In this document: positions 24,681 to 36,680 of the stretch, one piece after another
Layout of the letters: every line of letters starts with the position of its first letter
Numbering within the stretch: position 1 is the first letter of the stretch
Assembly: GCF_030272615.1 (NCBI RefSeq)
Contig: NC_081415.1
Span: 630,643,240 to 630,707,239, forward strand
Source: Cryptomeria japonica
Taxonomy: Eukaryota > Streptophyta > Pinopsida > Cupressales > Cupressaceae
Length of the DNA: 64,000 nucleotides
Direction of reading: 5' to 3'
Notes under the pieces: model-generated
Database searches by the model: none
The model's input: only the letters and a program-made list of their open reading frames with translations
What the model was told of the DNA's origin: nothing
Program-made: the position numbers and the translations under genes

Positions 24681-25454
24681 CAGGCATGTGCTTGACATTA
24701 ACTATGTACTATAAATTGAATAAAAGTCGTTTATGGCAGCTCATAGCTGTAACACACATTAGTTTTCAGTCTTATATATGTTGGTAGCAGAAGTAATTTG
24801 TATTGCTTGAACACATAGGTGAATTCTAAACTTTTGTTGACAAACTGTATGTTGGAATAGTCAAATCAATGGCTAATCATTTTCTGTATAGCAATAATAC
24901 CTAGGAATATTTTTTAAGAATAGAGAAAAATATTCAGAGTCCTAATGGATGTTACTTTTACAAAAAAGTGACGTGCTTATCACAGGTAAGGCAATATATA
25001 AGAGTCCATGGTAGAGAAAAATATTTCCATTCCTATAAACAAGGATTGCTTCTACCTACAGGAGACCTATGTTTACACAATAAACTTGCTCTCACTGCCC
25101 TTTGTATTTTTACGTCTCATATAGCTAATGGGCCATTAACTTATTCCTCAAACAATCCCCTCAGCTTTAATAAGTTCATCATATAGTGCAACAAATTCCT
25201 GTTTGGCACCTTAAACTCCAGTTGTTATAACATGCAACGATTGCATGGTTCATTTCAATTGTGTTGTCAAAACAATTTATTGAAGTTTAATTCTTATGGA
25301 ATTTCACAAGCAACAATGTAAAGAATTTAGGTGAAGCTGTCATAAAAACTGCTTTGTTTCATACCCTGCTCTTGAACTACAAGATTAACTTAATTTTACT
25401 AATCCATTTATACATAATATTAGTCATAAATGTAATAATCTATGTTATCTCTAT

Positions 25455-25880
25455 GTTACCCCAACTCCGAGTTTCCAGGACGGGGACGGCAGGGGATGGG
25501 GGTATGCGTTTCCAGGACAGTGATTTTTTTTGTCAATTTTGGGGACGGCTAGGGGAAGGCAAAGGGGATGGCTATATTAAAATAGGAAAAATTAAAATAT
25601 ATAGAGAAATTTAAAATATTTATATGAAAAAACGGATAAAGCATGCACATATACATTATAGAACCTTAACATATAAGAACTAACAGAGTTATTATTATCC
25701 AAATTTGTGTTAAATTGAGAGTCAAAGTCAAATTGCTTATAGAATTCATTGTCAAAATTCACTGTCAATATGCAGTATGTATGGGGACATCCCTAAGAGT
25801 CCCGTGTCCCCGGGACGTCCCCTGGATGGGGACGCCTGGAAAAAATACCGGGGACGCATACCCTAAGGACGCAGCATAAG
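25455..25880. repeat. GC-rich inverted-repeat segment, MITE-like
   Basis: The left end has GGGGACGG, GGGGATGGGGGTATGCGT and TTTCCAGGAC near 25477-25520. The right end carries the reverse complement of similar sequence: GTCCCCGGGACGTCCCC near 25807 and GGGGACGCATACCC near 25850. The AT-rich middle is non-coding. The ends are too diverged to fix exact borders or a target duplication. Confidence 0.45.
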
Positions 25881-27400
25881 ATCTCTGTACACTCGGTTAG
25901 AGATACTGACAAATTGAGGATGTGAGGAATAATATTGCGCGAAAGTGGTCCTAATTTTTTGATCTGGTCAACTCCGGTTTGTCCATTTTTCTTTTCCCCA
26001 GCACCAACATCGTCTGTCATTCAGAAGACAAAATGTTAAGTACTTGAATAAATTCAAAATAGTTTACAGTTTTTTGTCATCCAGAAGGAAATGTGACATG
26101 AGCAAATTCAAAATAGTTTACAGTTTTTTTGTCATCCATAAGGCAAAACATTACTTCCAAAAATAAAACTCAAATATTTGCAAGCATGAAATAATCAGTT
26201 CATATTTGTTTGTCTGGAGCGCCGGTATTAATTTCATATGACTCTGAATAAATAATCAATTAAAACAATAATTCCTCCAAAACATTAAATTTTCAGGCAT
26301 TTTACACTCTAAAATCTTAGCTCAATTTGATACCTCTGTCTACAAAGCACCCATATTGTATCATTGACCATATTTTTTAATTAATTAATAATTAAAATAG
26401 AACAGATGTTTATTTTTCAATTAATAATTAAATATGATCAAAAGTACAATATGAGTGCTAGACAGACGTTGCCCTACTTGATCACTAGGAAAAGTATCAA
26501 TAAAATTCACAATCCAAATGCATCAAGTTTTCAACAGTTATAACAGTAGTATAATTTTGAATCAAAGGTCGCCTGTTCGAAACATAATAAGATTCAAAAG
26601 GGTTACCTTTAATTGTTTGGTCCATAATGATTCTCTTCCGGGGCCGTGTGACCTGAAACGGAAACAGAGAGTTTTAAAGTTCCTCAGTGGAATGAGCGGC
26701 ATCTATCTTGCGTCTGTCTTTATTCGAATGCGTTTTAAGAATGACAAAATAATGGCATATAAGGTTTGAAACATCGCGCATTTCAACTAGTGGCATCTTC
26801 TTCGTTTTTGTTCTTTTTGACTAAGAGATTTTCCAATTGATAAAATGTCCCTCCTCGCAAAGAGAATTGTATTCTATTTGGTTTATGAGTGGAATGAAAA
26901 TAGCATATCTATCTTTGGACGAATATAAGTATGTTGAAGATATTATATTTGTTTATTATTTCATTAAAAAATTGTTATATTATATTTTTATTAAATGCAA
27001 AAAATCCTATTAAGACTACATTATTTCTAATCTATTATTATACTACTATTTTATATGTTATTTATGAGATAAATTGATTGAGATAATTACTGTGTGAGGG
27101 AAAAAGCGAGACTAGGTTATCATACCCTAATCTTACCTTTTGACACACATTACGGAATATGAAAGAGCCTAGAGGTATCACACAATTGGCTACTTCTTTT
27201 TGTGAAAGAGAGAGCCACGGGCTACCTATTAGGGTTTCTATTCCTTTGTTGTAATTGAAAGGTAAGATTATGCAAGTTCAATTCCTAACCCTAAAATGCA
27301 AGTATGAGCTAACAACAAGATTGCAGAATTGAACTTAAACAATGGAAAGCTGTAGACACAAGGATAAAACAAGAATGGAGATGTGTACCCGGAGTCAAAG
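25881..27400. other. Spacer without supportable features
   Basis: AT-rich non-coding sequence. Short frames at 25793-26020 and 26518-26769 have no recognisable domain. Confidence 0.5.
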
Positions 27401-27414
27401 TTTGACTGAAAATG

Positions 27415-28395
27415 TTCGGGACAGGGGCGCGGGCGCCACTGTCCTGATTCTGTCCCGGAACTGCACCTGAAACTGCTGTTTTGCACTCTGGAAAACTGTC
27501 TGAAATGCTGTCTGTCAGGAGGACCAGGGTGCCCAGCGCCTCTGTCCCAGGGACCAGGGCGCCCAGCGCCCCTGTCCTGGCAGGACCAGGGCGCCCCACG
27601 CCCCTGTCCTAATATTCTGCTCTGCAATTTGATGTGGGGTGCTGTCTCGACCTGCTTTTTCCGGATCTGCAACCTGCGGCGTTGTCTGAGTCTCGAAACC
27701 TGCACTTATATCTGAAAAAGGTGTTTGGGCGGCTATATAGGGTTTTGCCTTAGTCAAACCCCCGCTTCGGTGATTTCCACCTCCACGAATAGCCAAGTTG
27801 TATTGTAAAAGTAATGTGTGTGCAGACCTTGTGTGTGTGCAAGATCTAAAATGCAAGTAAGCAAACTAGAGCAACCTAGAAAGTAAACCCTAATTGCTTT
27901 TTAATGATAATGTGAATGCTCTAAATCAAGATGCAAAGTGATCTAAAGCATGAATAAATGAGATATTGAAGCTTATGCAAGACATGAAAACAACATGAAA
28001 TCATACCCAACCCTCAAGGGAGGAGTACAAGCCAATCTTCAGTCGGTAATCTCCTATTGTTCTTCAATGTCTTCCAAGCCCTAAATGGATGAATGGAATT
28101 GATAAATGTTTGATAGAGGGATGTTGAATGTTGTTGAAGTCTTCACGGATCTGCTCTTTCGCTACATATGAGGTTCCTGAAAACAAAATTCGGATCCCTT
28201 CAAATGAAGAAAGAGAGCTCTTATGTATGAAACCCTAGGTCTTAATTCCGACTTTTGGCTGACCTAGAGATTGAATATCCTGCCAATTTCTTGGGGTTAA
28301 GCTTTATTTTATGATTGGATCGCGCTCCTAAAATTTTGGGAAAAATGTCTGGGACCGTGTGCACTCCGGGCGCCACGGTCCTGACAACTTTTCAC
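27415..28395. repeat. GC-rich hairpins related to the LTR hairpin family
   Basis: Near-palindromes built from GGACCAGGGCG and CGCCCCTGTCC lie at about 27417-27450, 27510-27545, 27548-27580 and 27581-27612, with a variant at about 28353-28390. The two arms are the same ones seen in the LTR-B array but in swapped order: here the GGACCAGGGCG arm comes first and the CTGTCC arm second. Frames that run through this segment on the minus strand (27268-27705, 27309-27599, 27515-27856) reflect the repeats, not genes. Confidence 0.7.
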
Positions 28396-29198
28396 CAAAT
28401 TTTCAGGGCCATCAGATATGATGATTTTAGAGAGAATCCCGAAGTTACAAGTGATTTTGAGATGTTTTGACCCCCGAAATCAAGCCCCAAGCTCAGAATA
28501 GGGCCTAATTAGGGTTTTTGATTAAGTAGTGTATTGGAAGAATAAAATGAAAGGGGCACGCTTTAATGAAAGGGGCACGCTTTAATGAAAGGGCTCGACT
28601 TTATGATGTGGAAGATGATGAAATAGAACCTTTAGACCTAATTAATTTAATTAATTAAGTGCTAAAGGGGAAATGAAATGCAAAATGCAACTACGCCAAG
28701 GCGAGTGCTAAACTAGGTGTTAAATTGTACTGCTTTAGCAAGTGCGTACAATTTATGACGTTACAATTACAAAGTTAATTGATTGCATGATGGATAAAAT
28801 TTAATGAGAAGATTCGATGAGATGAACTAATTGAGGTAATTATGAACTTAATTGATTACATGATGGATAAACTCATACCCCATGTCCCCATGCGGTTGCT
28901 TATCAACATTTTAATTAGGCAAAAAGGATGAATTGGAATCTTCGCCTATTTTAGTGGAGCAGCAGCTGCTTAAAAGTTGAAAATGAGCTTTGAAAAAAAG
29001 GGGGCCTAGAAATAAGCAGTGGTTGCATATTGAAAAAACAGACATGTGGCTATTTTATTTTCAAGGAGCCACCTGCTCCACAAATTACTCCTAAAAAAGT
29101 TGAGCAGTTGTTGCTAGCCAAAATAAGCTAAGCAACAGCATAGGGACATGCCCATAGAGAGTGGTAGGAGGTGGAAGTGAAGATATAATTAGAATTAA
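28396..29198. other. Spacer; short tandem repeat
   Basis: A small tandem repeat of about 23 bp (GAAAGGGGCACGCTTTAAT units) lies near 28549-28605. Otherwise I see nothing that can be supported. Confidence 0.5.
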
Positions 29199-29831
29199 AC
29201 TAGTATACCTATATTTAAAAAATATATGTAAAATATGCTAAGAGATATCTTATAATAGAAGAGAATCATCAGTAAAATAAAAGAATACAAATCCATTAAA
29301 GTCCTGCATGCAAAAAGCTTAATCTAGCTGGGGACAAGTGGCGAGGGTTCTATTTTATTTGGAGTAATAAAATAACACCTTCGCAAAAGCTGAAACATGG
29401 CATATTTCATGCATTTACCCATCATTTGCATGTCAAATTGTTTCAAAAATGGATTTTTTTTTACGGATATTTTGATGTCATTGTAGATGCCTCTCGGCAT
29501 AACTAGTATACCTAAATTTAAAAAATATATGTAAAATATGCCGAGAGAATATCTTATAATAGAAGAGAATCATGTAAAATAAATGTTCTTATAAAATATT
29601 AAACACCAAGAATACAAATCCATTAAAGTCCTGCATGCAAAAAGTTGTGAATCTAGCTGGAGACAAGTGGTGAGGGTTCTATTTTATTTGGAGTAATAAA
29701 ATAACACCTCCACAAAAGCTGAAACATGGCATATTTCATGCATTTACCCGTCATTTGCATTTCAAAATTGTTTCAAAAATGGATTTTTGTTTACGAACAT
29801 TTTGATGTCATTGTAGATGGCTCTCGGCATA
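29199..29831. repeat. Two adjacent copies of a 270-300-bp inverted-repeat element
   Basis: Unit 1 (29234-29501) and unit 2 (29537-29831) are clearly duplicates. Unit 2 has matching inverted ends, TATGCCGAGAG at its left and CTCTCGGCATA at its right. Unit 1 has the same right end and a decayed left end (TATGCTAAGAG). Each is preceded by the linker ACTAGTATACCTA-(A/T)-ATTTAAAAAATATATG (29199 and 29503). A third copy of the linker lies at 30449. There is no coding capacity, so these are MITE-like or Helitron-end-like units. Confidence 0.65.
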
Positions 29832-30243
29832 ATAAAATAAAAATAAAAATTGATTTTTCATGCATTTTAAGTGTCACAAACACGTCAAATTAAATGCTTC
29901 TAGTTTTTATTAACACATATCCTTGTGTCCATATGTAAGTATAATACATCTTCAAGGGTAATAAACTAGCTTATATATTTTTTATTTTATAATATATAAC
30001 ATACGTCGAGAGATGTTCTTTTTGAGATGTCTATTAAAGTTTATGGTGGAAAATTTATAAAAATAGGTGCCTCGAGACGTATATTGCATGATGTATTATA
30101 TATTATGAAATAAAATATATATAAGCTAGTAGCAATTGCAACACAACATGAAAGACATTAAAGAAGTCAATATATATTTATATATTATTTTATTATTAAA
30201 TAGAATTATACCAATATATAATAATATTATTATATTATAATTA
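29832..30243. other. AT-rich spacer
   Basis: Contains further variants of the 'cgagag/ctcgag' phrases (30004, 30071), but no gene or clear element border. Confidence 0.4.
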
Positions 30244-30369
30244 GGGTGACCCATGTAGTTGAGCAATTAAAACACTTGCTTGGTGAAATAGTGACCAAGG
30301 TTCAAAACCCCGTTGGGCCGCTATACTTGCAGGCTTGGTACTTACCGATCAAAAAACAAAAAATATTAC
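30244..30369 (+). mobile_element. tRNA-derived SINE with 13-bp target duplication
   Basis: This 126-bp body has an A-box-like stretch (TAGTTGAGCAATT) and a perfect box B (GGTTCAAAACC), and ends in CCGATCAAAAAACAAAAAA. It is flanked by TATATTATAATTA at 30231-30243 and 30370-30382. The duplication is exact, though AT-rich. This fits a Pol III-transcribed SINE moved by LINE machinery. Confidence 0.75.
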
Positions 30370-30448
30370 TATATTATAATTATTTTCAATATCTATAATC
30401 CTATTAATATAATATAATATAATATCAAAATAATATTATATTATTTGT

Positions 30449-30480
30449 ACTAGCATACCTATATTTAAAAAAATCAAAGT
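30449..30480 (-). other. Possible Helitron 3' terminus
   Basis: On the minus strand a 7-bp AT stem (ATTTT-loop-AAATATA type) is followed by GGTATGCTAG and a T. This resembles the hairpin-CTAG-T end of Helitrons and lies about 500 bp beyond the end of the helicase reading frame. The related linkers at 29199 and 29503 carry the same CTAG. The hairpin is weak, so this is tentative. Confidence 0.35.
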
Positions 30481-30949
30481 AAAGATACGTTGAGACATCA
30501 AATAATGAAAATATTTAATATTGATAAATAATAATAAAGAGTTAGTAATTAGTTTGAAATGAATTGTTTAAATAGATTGTTCGAAGTCTTTGAAAGAAAA
30601 ATCTTAAATGTATTGACTACGTAGATGAACAGAATTTATAAATTAGTGGTACTACATTTCAATAATTATAATAATCATAATGAGAAAATGTGTAATTCTA
30701 ACAATATAGATTTATATTGATGTGAAAATTGCTTATGAAGAAAAATTAGAAGTCAATATCACACTTATTAGATTAATTACAATGACATTTATAAAATATT
30801 ATCAAAATTTTAAAAAATTTAAATCATGGAAGTGATTCTTTAAAATGAATTACTACCTTCATCCCTAATTAGGTAGTTGGATATAAAATAATGTTGAAAT
30901 AGAATTTACTCATAGTTACAATATGTAAATATTTTTTATTATAAATAGA

Positions 30950-31108
30950 GAAGCGATGCAAGGATGTTAGCAATTATTATCATGGTGGAAAATCACACAT
31001 TTAAAGATAATTTATTTCATATTATTCGAACAAAGATATATTACATCAATTATCTTATAGCTATTTTAATCTATTTTCTTCGGCCTTTCACTTTGCAAGT
31101 TGTCTACC
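30950..31108 (-). pseudogene. Helitron helicase C-terminal tail (segment 4)
   Basis: Read on the minus strand directly after removal of the 31109-43822 element, the frame continues the helicase tail with QLAK-stop-KAEENRLK and then decays. This charged tail is typical of the end of Helitron helicases. It places the far flank of the 12.7-kb element and shows that the element entered the Helitron gene. Confidence 0.6.
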
Positions 31109-31968
31109 TGTTGATGTGTTTCTTACGCACATGCGAACACAGAATAAAATACCATAAGTATCTTATCCTCTCTTGAACAAAGTTATTTGAATGTTGAAGA
31201 TTTGCCTAAGGATCAATCGAAATAACTCCAAGGTTCTTATATGTAGGGTCTCTACATGTGGATAAGCTATGTTGGTGTGATGTGATTTTGTTGGATTCAC
31301 AAGGGAACTTACATTTGAATGCCTGAACGCTTTGATATGCTGGAACTTAAGTCTTACCTACTAACCGGGATAATAAAGAAATAACAAAAGGTGCAAGGTT
31401 TAGAGAGTCTATTCTAGGACCTAGAATGCAAGAAGATAGATGAACAACTAGGTGGAGTCCTAATGGGCTAGATCTCACCATCAAATTGAACAATTCTACA
31501 CCAGCTCAGTGCAATCTTCTAAGGGATGTTTCAAATATGTTCAAATCGTTGCACCATCAGACACTGATCACCATTCAAGTCAATGCATGAACATTAGATG
31601 CATAATGATTCAAGATTAAGCTCATTCAATGCCAATTGACCACGCAAGGCTCACTTACAATCAATAAGAGGCTAGTGGTTTGGACTAGGCGAATTCCACG
31701 CGAGTGCATTCAGTAACTTCCTTCATTCAATCTAATCATTTACCATCTAAAATGAATATTCAACAAGAAATCATGCATATTGCAAAGAAACAACACACTT
31801 CACCATAACTTCAATGAAAATGGAGTTCATTTACAATCAGGGCAACAATTTCTTGTCTTCTCTTCTTAATCTACTCTAATTACTATCTAAGCTTCTATTG
31901 TTCTCTCATATTCATAAACTATTCACTATTAACCCACTATTAACCTTTACAAATGAAGAGCCAGAGCC

Positions 31969-32057
31969 TTATATAGAGTGCTCTTTACATTTCAATGGCT
32001 CTGATTGATTTACAATCAATGGCTAGGATTTCAAGATGAAAACCCTAATTAGGGTTT
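31969..32057 (-). promoter_or_regulatory. LTR core promoter (3' LTR): inverted telo-box plus TATA
   Basis: AAACCCTAATTAGGGTTT (32040-32057) and minus-strand CTATATAA (31976-31969) are 64 bp apart, and 860 bp remain to the LTR end. The second LTR repeats this at 40300-40317 and about 40236. The same order occurs in LTR-A and LTR-B. Confidence 0.6.
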
Positions 32058-32849
32058 GTTATAACAAACTCTTCTAGCCAATGATAAAATTACATTCAAT
32101 GTTTTAGAACCAATAGGAAACAGGGGTAGGTACATCGGAGTTTGTGTCTCCATGTGTAAGCGTGGTTCATTGAATCTAGACATGCTGATGTGGAGCCTTA
32201 TGATTGGAGGAATAGTGACAAGGATGCCACCTTGTCTTGTGTTTGCTTGGTCAATGAACGTTGAGAAATATTTCATGATACTCAATGTGATGATGATGAG
32301 AATCTAACTTTGATTAACTCTTCCGAAGCTATCTGCTTCTTCAACACACCTTTGCACTGACCTTGGTTGATCCTCCTTCGTTTTTGATATACTTGATGAA
32401 TGATGTACCCCTCCTTGACTCTCTTGTGTTTGATGATGCCTCCTCAAGGTCAAATCACTCCTCCTCTAGTAGCTCATATCGCCTTGAAATGTTTGTAAGA
32501 TCCTTCCTCTGACATTTTGTGATTTCTCTATGTGATAGAATGAGATCCTTGAGAATATCTTGCTATATTGTTTGCAACTCCTTGAACACTTGAATTCCTT
32601 CAACTTGGAAGCACTTTGAGTCCTCTCTCACGCATTTGAAGTGTCCTTGATGATGATGAAACTTGAAGAGGTCGCCCTTGTCTTGGTATGATCTTCCTCC
32701 AACTTGATTTTATTGATCTACAAAACAAACAAAAGATGATTAGGAATACACGATATATAGTCATTCTAACATGGAATTTCTTACCTTAAATCACCAATAA
32801 GAAGATATTTGAGTCGATTTTCCTTGAAGCTAGGAGGAAAAGACACACT

Positions 32850-35165
32850 TTTAGAAGAAATTCGCTTATGTACCTTAGAGAGGGTTAGGAGCGAATTTGA
32901 CATTTGTGTTCAAATTCATCAGGTTTGCTCATTTCTACTAGCTCAAACCATAATTATAGATCCTTAAGGCTTGGATGAGGTCATTCTTCCTTATGAAAAA
33001 TTCTTGAACCAAGGATTCTACTCAAACTAGAGGTGAGATGTAGATTTTGAAAGAATTTGCTCCTATACCTTAAAGAGGGTCAGGAGTGAATTTGATCCTC
33101 TAGGCTCAATTCATACTCATTTTAACTTAGCCTTGTCTTAGACTTGACCTTTCAATCCCTCTCTCCTAAAGACATCATTTATTTGACCCCCAAAAAGGCC
33201 TAAAAGAAGGATTTCGCTTTAGACCCTTGGCAAGGACAGGACCTATAATGAAATTCACTCTAGACCCTCCCCAAAAAGGCCTAAAAGAAGGATTTCACTT
33301 TAGACCCTGGGCAAGGACAGGACCTATAATAAAATTCGCTCTGGACCCTTTCCAAGGACAGGACCTATAATGAAATTTGCTCTAGACCCTTTGGAAGGGT
33401 CAGGAGCGAATTTTGCATTTAGTCTCAAATTCATTATTTCCTTTGCTTCAATTCACTTCTCAAGGCAAGTATACATCAATCCTCTCTCAACCACGCCATG
33501 GGAACAAATATCTTGACCCCAAACAAGGAGTAAATAGGTGTTTAGGAAAATTCACTCCAGACCCTTTGGAAGGTACATGAGCGAATTAAGCAATTTCACT
33601 TAATTCCCTTATCATGACTCATTCTTGAAGGCATTAGACTTCATAATTGTGTTCCCTCTAGGCATAGACAAGTCATTTGCTTTCAAAAATGCTTAGGAAT
33701 AGTTTGGTTCAAGGGTTTGAGCAAGGTACAAGGTATCTTGAAGAAATTCACTATGGACCCTTTGGAAGGGTCAGGAGAAAATTTTCTCCCTTAGGCTCAA
33801 TTCACACTTCTTTTCCTTTCAAATCACCTTAAACTTGACTTTCAAATCCTTCTTTCACCTCAATCAAGTCAGTTTGCTTCCATTATTGTTCAAAATAAGA
33901 TTAGTTCAATGGCTTAGGTGAGGAATGAAGTCCTTTTAAGAATTTTGCTTTGGACCCTTTGGAAGGGCCAGGAGCTTAGGTGAAATTCACTCTGGACCCT
34001 TTGGAAGGGTCAGGAGCGAATTTTGTATTTTTGCACAAATTATTCACACTTTATGACCACAACTCACTCAAATGCATGTCTAAGGATGCCTTTAAGTTCA
34101 ATAAACCTCAACCAATGTTATGCTTGATGTAAATTGGGAGCAAAAGGAGGTTTCAAAAGAATTCGCTCTGGACCCTTTGGAAGGGTTAGAAGCGAAATTG
34201 TTATTTGTACTCAAACTATCATCTTTTCCTTCAACTTTTCTTTGCTTTTGGGTCCTTCGTTCATCTCAATCAAGTCCATTTGCCTTCAAAGTGATATCCA
34301 CTCAATGCTTTTGGTAACAAATTAGGCCTTTCTAAGGATTTCGCTATGGACCCTTTGGAAGGTTCAGGAGCTTAGATGAAATTCGCTTTGGACCCTTTGG
34401 AAGGGTCAAGAGAGAAATTCATATTTTCACTCAATTCATCCTTCATTTTACTTTCATTTTGACCTTGGTCCATGCTAGGAAGGCATCCCAAGATTTTTTC
34501 TTGCTCAAATTTGGAGTCAAAGAGCAACTATTGACAAGTTCACTTGTGTACCCTTGGAAGGTACATGACCTCAAAGAATTTCACTCTGGACCCTTTGGAA
34601 GGGTCAGGAGCGAAATTGATGTTTTTGCATAAATTATCCATATTTCATCACTTTACTTTGTTTGAATTCACTTCAAGGGCATGTACAAATCAAATCCCCC
34701 TCACTCAAGGCATAGAATCATGAATTTGTTCCAAATAAGGGACAAGAAGGTGCTCTTAGAGAAATTCGCTCTAGATCCTTTCGAAGGGTTAGGAGTGAAA
34801 TTGATGTTTTAGGCTCAGTTTCCTCATCCCATCTCGTTCCAACTTTCTCACAAGGCATAGATAGGTCATTCCTCATTCAGTCAAGGTGTAGGAGCACGCT
34901 TTTTTTAATCTAAGTTAGGAGATCTAAGGAAATTCGCTCTGGACCCTTTGGAAGGGTCAGGAGTGAATTTTTCTTCTTGAGCTCAAATTCTTATCTTTCC
35001 AAGGCTAAGTGCATTCGGCTAGGTTTCAATTCATTCTCAAGGCCTAGATAGATCACCCTCTCCTCAATAATGACTAGAAAGCAAGGTTTTGTCAAAAATA
35101 AGAGGGCAAAGAGAGCTAAGGAAGTATTCGCTCTTGTCCCTTTGGAAGTGTCACGAGCGAATTTG
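32850..35165 (-). repeat. Array of spaced 35-nt hairpins in the 3' LTR
   Basis: The consensus stem has arms TTCGCTCTGGACCCTT and AAGGGTCAGGAGCGAA around a GG-centred turn. Copies or partial copies occur near 32853, 33053, 33208-33413 (a cluster), 33550, 33744, 33945/33982, 34158, 34338/34380, 34538/34579, 34763, 34932 and 35127, often 170-210 bp apart. Some units consist of two overlapping half-units separated by 'aggacctataatg'. The stem is the same design as in LTR-B, with paired changes in both arms. Confidence 0.85.
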
Positions 35166-35688
35166 ACACTATCACTCAAATTCCTCATTCAACTCTCAAG
35201 TTTTCAAGTCTAGGCTTGGTTGTTAGGAATTTTGTAAGGATAAATAGGTCAATTTCACATCAATCAATGCCTAGAAGTAAAAGAACTTCATCATTCATTA
35301 ACTGGACCAATCTCAAACCCTCAAAGGAAGAATCCTTGAGAACACATACTCACATACCTCCATTCACTTCCTTAACTCAATGACATAGGTCTCAAAAGGC
35401 AAGAATCCTAGCATGACACAAAGACTTCCTTAAACTCAATCAGGACTCGAGCCTAGGAACAAGACTCAGGCCTAACCAAGGGGAGACTTTCAAAGAGACC
35501 CTGACCTGGACCATCTACTAACCCACTTCAGTTCAAGAAGACCTTGCTATCCTAATGATCTCTCTGGCAACTATCCAATGCAAAGACTAATAGCCAAGAC
35601 TATACAACCAAGCAAAGAAAACTAACCTAGAAAGCAAAAAGCAGGGGTCTCCATTTGCAATGGGGCGATGTGTGAATACATCACAACA

Positions 35689-36680
35689 TCTAGCACCACC
35701 TAGAATAAATGTTCCTGAACATTTGAAAGATAAAGACTCAATCGACACTTAGAACCTCCGGACAATTCAACCCAACTTATCAAGAGACTAGAAAATGCAC
35801 TCAAAGTGGAAGGAGAATCTCAACCCGAATCAAGATACTTAGTCGTTGTTTACCCATGTGTGTGCAATTGAGTTTATTCCCCTCAACAAGACGACTATGA
35901 TCTTTAGGTTCCCCTGTGATTAGCTACGTAGTATATTTAAACTCCATAAGAATTTTGGATAGAGACTCACTACCAGTCAGACATCTATAGTCCCGACGAG
36001 ATTATCGCCGCAATCTCACGAATATTGCTCCATTGCCAATCGGGCGTCCATAGCCTTGATGGAGTTATTCGCATGTTCCCATTAGCCAGTTTTGATATTT
36101 CGTTTCATTTTATTTTCTTTTGATTTTTCTCTTTCATTTTCTCATTTTTCTCTTTTGATATTCCTTTTTCGTTTTGTCATTCCTTTGGCTTGTAAGTAGT
36201 GAAGCTTACTAAGGCTTGAGGATTGTGGTGGCGTTGAAGCCAGATTTTAGATTTTTCACTAATCACAACTTTGCCTGAAAACCATAATGACTCAGAGTTT
36301 ATTAATGTGTAAAGATATAGTAACCAAAAGATGTCGGTAACAAGACGCAAAAAGTGATTCTCTTCCAAGTCAAGTACAAGTCCTAACCAGACGATAAAGT
36401 TGAAGAGGAATAACCTCATTTTCAAAGCACTTCATGAGTAGATATCTAAGAAATGAGTATAACATAAGATCCAAAATGTCGCCAATGTGTGAGAAACAAC
36501 ATAGACGCCTTTCTCACAAATGGAGGCTCCCACTCAGGACACCTAAACTAAGCAAATGACCGACTCAAAAGCAAACTAAGCTAAAGCGCACACTAAAAGA
36601 AAACCAAAATCAAACAACTAACTACCTGAACCACTCAAGAATCATGAGTCAAATGACTCAAGGAAAATTAAGAACAAGGC
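35689..36680 (-). other. Internal region of the 12.7-kb element, 3' non-coding part
   Basis: It holds no coding region that I can support. The segment next to the 3' LTR should hold the polypurine tract; only a short purine-biased stretch (AGGTGGTGCTAGA on the minus strand) is seen. Confidence 0.5.

Larger units (their letters stand above)
31109..35688 (-). repeat. 3' LTR of the 12.7-kb element (4580 bp)
   Basis: Sense order from 35688 downwards: start TGTTGTGATG with the CCCCATTTGC/GCAATGGGG hairpin; an array of hairpins between about 35165 and 32850; long non-coding stretch; telo-box at 32057-32040; TATA at 31976-31969; tail to 31109. Only three differences from the other LTR were seen in the first 160 bp of the plus strand. 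Unlike LTR-A and LTR-B it contains no long gene between array and promoter. Confidence 0.9.

Noticed and set aside
27268-27856. Overlapping open frames rich in Gly/Pro
   Set aside because: They run through GC-rich palindromic repeats on one strand and have no domain.
31109-31109. The 31-35 and 39-43 kb similarity as a segmental duplication
   Set aside because: TG/CA ends, a primer site, and a near-matching 5-bp flank make paired LTRs the better explanation.
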